The position numbers were made by a program, and so were the translations under genes. The notes under the pieces are model-generated. The model was not told the origin of the DNA and did not search any database. It saw nothing but the letters and a program-made list of their open reading frames with translations. Source: Undibacterium sp. (GTDB lineage Bacteria; Pseudomonadota; Gammaproteobacteria; Burkholderiales; Burkholderiaceae). Taken from it: 16,967 bases of DNA. This document shows positions 15,385 to 16,967 of the stretch, in pieces; position 1 is the first letter of the stretch, and each line of letters begins with the position of its first letter. The DNA is taken from positions 1 through 16,967 of the forward strand of contig JACMRF010000043.1 in NCBI GenBank assembly GCA_014376575.1. The letters run 5' to 3'.

Positions 15385-16086
15385 CTACACGACAGTTCCG
15401 AACAGGGCGCCGATACCCGCAGTCATTGCCATGGCAAGCGCACCCCAGAAAGTGACACGCCATGCGCCGATAAGTAGGTTGGCGCCGCCGACCTTTGCCG
15501 CGATCAAACCTAAGCTTGCCAGAAAGAAAAGCGATGTGCCGGCGACCCAAAAAATCATATTTTTCTCTGATGCCACTACCATTACCGCCAGCGGTAATGC
15601 CGCTCCCACTGAAAAACTGGCAGCCGATGCCAATGCAGCTTGTATCGGGCGCGCACTAAACGCTTCAGAGATACCAAGCTCATCACGTGCATGTGCGCCC
15701 AGGGCATCGTGCGCCATGAGTTGTTCGGCTACTTGTTGTGCCAGGGAAGCATCAAGACCTCGCGCAACATAAATAGCACTTAATTCGTGTCTTTCTGAAA
15801 TCGGGTCGTTGTCCAATTCTAATTTTTCACGCACCAAATCTGCTTTTTCGGTATCTGCCTGCGAATGGACAGAGACATATTCGCCGGCTGCCATTGACAT
15901 CGCTCCAGCCACTAAGCCGGCAATGCCAGTAATGAGAATATTGTGCTGAGTGGCACTCGCTGCAGCGACACCAACTAACAAACTGGCGGTAGAAACGATG
16001 CCATCGTTTGCTCCTAGGACAGCAGCGCGTAACCAGCCTATACGGTCGGTACGGTGACGTTCAATGTGGCGACGGATAGTAACCAT
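15385..16086 (-). CDS. VIT1/CCC1-family iron/manganese transporter
   Basis: A 233-residue integral membrane protein of the VIT/CCC1 family, transporters that move Fe2+ or Mn2+ out of the cytosol. The N-terminal HRTDRIGWLRAAVLGANDGIVSTASLLVGVAAA is the family signature of the first membrane helix. GIAGLVAGAMSMAAGEYVSVHSQADTEKADL forms helix 2 and the start of the cytosolic metal-binding region, with ISERHELSAIYVARGLDASLAQQVAEQLMAHD in the loop. Three more hydrophobic segments complete five helices. The start at 16086 is preceded by GGAG 9 bases away on the minus strand; ATG at 16101 is possible, and the frame opens still earlier with TTG. It converges with the FMN reductase gene, with a 70-base gap. 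Ion specificity cannot be read. Confidence 0.9.
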   Translation of the reverse strand: MVTIRRHIERHRTDRIGWLRAAVLGANDGIVSTASLLVGVAAASATQHNILITGIAGLVAGAMSMAAGEYVSVHSQADTEKADLVREKLELDNDPISERHELSAIYVARGLDASLAQQVAEQLMAHDALGAHARDELGISEAFSARPIQAALASAASFSVGAALPLAVMVVASEKNMIFWVAGTSLFFLASLGLIAAKVGGANLLIGAWRVTFWGALAMAMTAGIGALFGTVV

Positions 16087-16197
16087 GTGGCGGTGCTCCA
16101 TGAATGAGGGAAAAGAAATTAGCATAAAGGATACCAAGTATTGGCGCCAGTGTATGTCTGAGTATGTGCTAACAAAATATCATTATTCTGAAAATGA

Positions 16198-16278
16198 GCA
16201 GGCCTAACACGCACTGTCCATGCGCCTTTCAAGCCTGCCACCGCTGCAAGCCGCATGGGAGCTGCGTGTTGGGCTTGC
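16198..16278 (+). repeat. Structured intergenic repeat, copy B (candidate sRNA)
   Basis: A long hairpin lies between the divergent VIT1-like and HAD genes. GCAGGCCTAACACGCA (16198-16213) pairs with TGCGTGTTGGGCTTGC (16263-16278), 16 bp with two G-U wobbles. The inner stem CCATGCG/CGCATGG (16218-16224 with 16252-16258) is identical to that of copy A, and the apical loop is 27 bases. A T-rich stretch (16280-16300) follows on the plus strand. Because both neighbours are transcribed away from it, it is not a terminator for either, which favours an independent RNA or a leader element of the HAD gene. The rest of the 423-base gap (16087-16509) shows nothing recognisable. Confidence 0.55.
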
Positions 16279-16291
16279 TTGTTTTAATTAA
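16220..16291 (+). CDS. Possible 23-residue small protein inside repeat copy B
   Basis: An ATG at 16220 opens 23 codons ending at TAA (16289-16291). The peptide begins MRLSSLPPLQ, continues AAWELR and ends VGLACFN: a cationic, Pro/Leu-rich start and a hydrophobic end. The ORF runs through the hairpin, its start codon sits inside the inner stem, and its stop lies just past the outer stem in the T-rich tail. No Shine-Dalgarno sequence is visible because the upstream arm is paired. Such hidden starts fit a translation-controlled or toxic small protein, but the coding nature is inference. Copy A has the same ATG followed by a stop after five codons. Another frame starting at 16194 gives a Cys/His-rich peptide and is less likely. 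Confidence 0.3.
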   Translation: MRLSSLPPLQAAWELRVGLACFN

Positions 16292-16509
16292 TTATTTTTA
16301 TCAGACTTCCGTGCGCTGGCGCACCGACCTGACGTGCCTGCATCAGGATGATGAGCGACTGGCATTGATGTTGTTCACGCCTGATTACATTCTTTTGACC
16401 TTTACATTTTCATGAGTGGGTCATTTATTTTACATAAAATTCTGTCAGCGATACTTCATGAATTCGCTGTACATCAAACGACATGCATGCAAGCTAAAAA
16501 GGAAAATAC

Positions 16510-16967
16510 ATGAGATCACAGGATGAAATTGTCTTCCTATTTGATTGCGACAACACCTTAATCGACAATGACAGAATTCACGATGACATCGTCATTCATC
16601 TTGAAAAAGAATTTGGCGTCGCCAATGGTCATCGTTACTGGCAGATTTTTGATCAATTGCGCAAAGCGCTGGGTTATGCAGATTACACCGCAACATTGCA
16701 ACGCTATCGCAATGAAACCGCAAACGATTCCCGCATACCGCAGATGTCCGCCTATCTGCGTCGATATCCCTTTTCGGAACGTTTATATCCCGGCGCGCTT
16801 GATGTCATTAAACATCTCGGCAATTGGGGTCCAACAGTGATTATGTCAGATGGCGATCCTACTTTTCAGCCCTATAAAATCCAGGAATCTGGTTTGTCCA
16901 AGGCCGTCGACGGACGTGTACTGACCTGTATTCAAAAAGAAAAAATGCTGGCCCAATTGCAGCAACG
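16510..16967 (+). CDS. HAD-superfamily hydrolase (3' end outside window)
   Basis: An open frame of 152 codons running off the window end. HAD motif I is FDCDNTLIDND (11-21; first Asp the nucleophile, second the acid/base), followed by a helical cap with HDDIVIHLEKEF, YWQIFDQLRKALGY and the segment up to YPFSERLYPGALDVIKHL. Motif II is VIMSDGD with the conserved Ser. LSKAVDGRVLTCIQKEK leads towards motif III; motif IV would lie beyond the edge. Probably a cytosolic phosphatase of unknown substrate. The start is supported by AAGGA with GGA at 16501-16503, 6 bases from the ATG. The 72-residue-plus overlapping frame from 16568 is a shadow. Confidence 0.85.
   Translation, partial: MRSQDEIVFLFDCDNTLIDNDRIHDDIVIHLEKEFGVANGHRYWQIFDQLRKALGYADYTATLQRYRNETANDSRIPQMSAYLRRYPFSERLYPGALDVIKHLGNWGPTVIMSDGDPTFQPYKIQESGLSKAVDGRVLTCIQKEKMLAQLQQ

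Noticed and set aside
16194..16415. 73-residue frame through repeat copy B with a Cys/His-rich start
   Set aside because: The Cys/His pattern is not preserved in copy A, no ribosome binding site precedes it, and the distal part is not protein-like; the shorter 23-codon ORF fits the element boundaries better.
1..16967. Search for defence systems, prophage, CRISPR or biosynthetic clusters
   Set aside because: All intact genes are recognisable housekeeping or envelope families; no integrase, transposase, repeat-spacer array or cluster of unknown genes was seen.

Overview
The window reads as a chromosomal segment of a betaproteobacterium, most likely Burkholderiales and probably Oxalobacteraceae-like. 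This is inferred from protein similarity and gene content recalled from memory, not from a search. Base composition is moderate, genes are dense, and almost every gene is a housekeeping or envelope function. No tRNA, rRNA, CRISPR array, integrase or intact insertion sequence is visible.

Layout. (1) 1-2033 (+): 3' part of a TonB-dependent outer-membrane receptor whose N-terminus lies outside the window. (2) 2151-7008 (+): a same-strand run of a PHP-domain nucleotidase/RNase AM, the HtpX membrane protease, a YciO-type protein, an M50 membrane protease, a SAM methyltransferase and DapA. (3) 7095-8258 (+): the BamC lipoprotein, closed by a strong terminator at 8288-8317. (4) 8427-8630 (-): a tiny Ala/Pro-rich lipoprotein with its own terminator and a palindrome over its promoter, then an AT-rich gap holding an orphan + strand promoter/terminator pair that may be a small RNA. 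(5) 8943-10079 (-) and 10153-10701 (+): divergent RoxA-like ribosomal oxygenase and SlyD-like FKBP isomerase. (6) 10941-13574 (-): MutS. (7) 13687-13964 (-): remnant of a MacB-type ABC permease. (8) 14104-14469 (-): a secreted YXWGXW protein; 14763-15314 (+): an NADPH-dependent FMN reductase; 15385-16086 (-): a VIT1/CCC1-type transporter; 16510-end (+): a HAD hydrolase cut by the window edge.

Functionally the window is rich in envelope and protein quality control (HtpX, M50 protease, BamC, SlyD), translation-linked modification (the YciO family, RoxA), and core metabolism and repair (DapA, MutS). Several starts (PHP protein, YciO, M50, DapA, RoxA, MutS) lack a clear Shine-Dalgarno sequence, whereas BamC, SlyD, the YXWGXW protein, the FMN reductase and the HAD protein have good ones.

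The most unusual signal is a pair of related intergenic elements at 10841-10898 and 16198-16291. They share a nested hairpin architecture, with the same inner stem (CCATGCG/CGCATGG) and differently paired outer stems. The second copy also carries a 23-codon ORF inside the hairpin and sits between divergent genes, so it is not a terminator of either. It looks like a member of a repeated structured-RNA or small-protein family. A candidate sRNA at about 8786-8862 and an 18-bp palindrome at 8682-8699 are the next most interesting.
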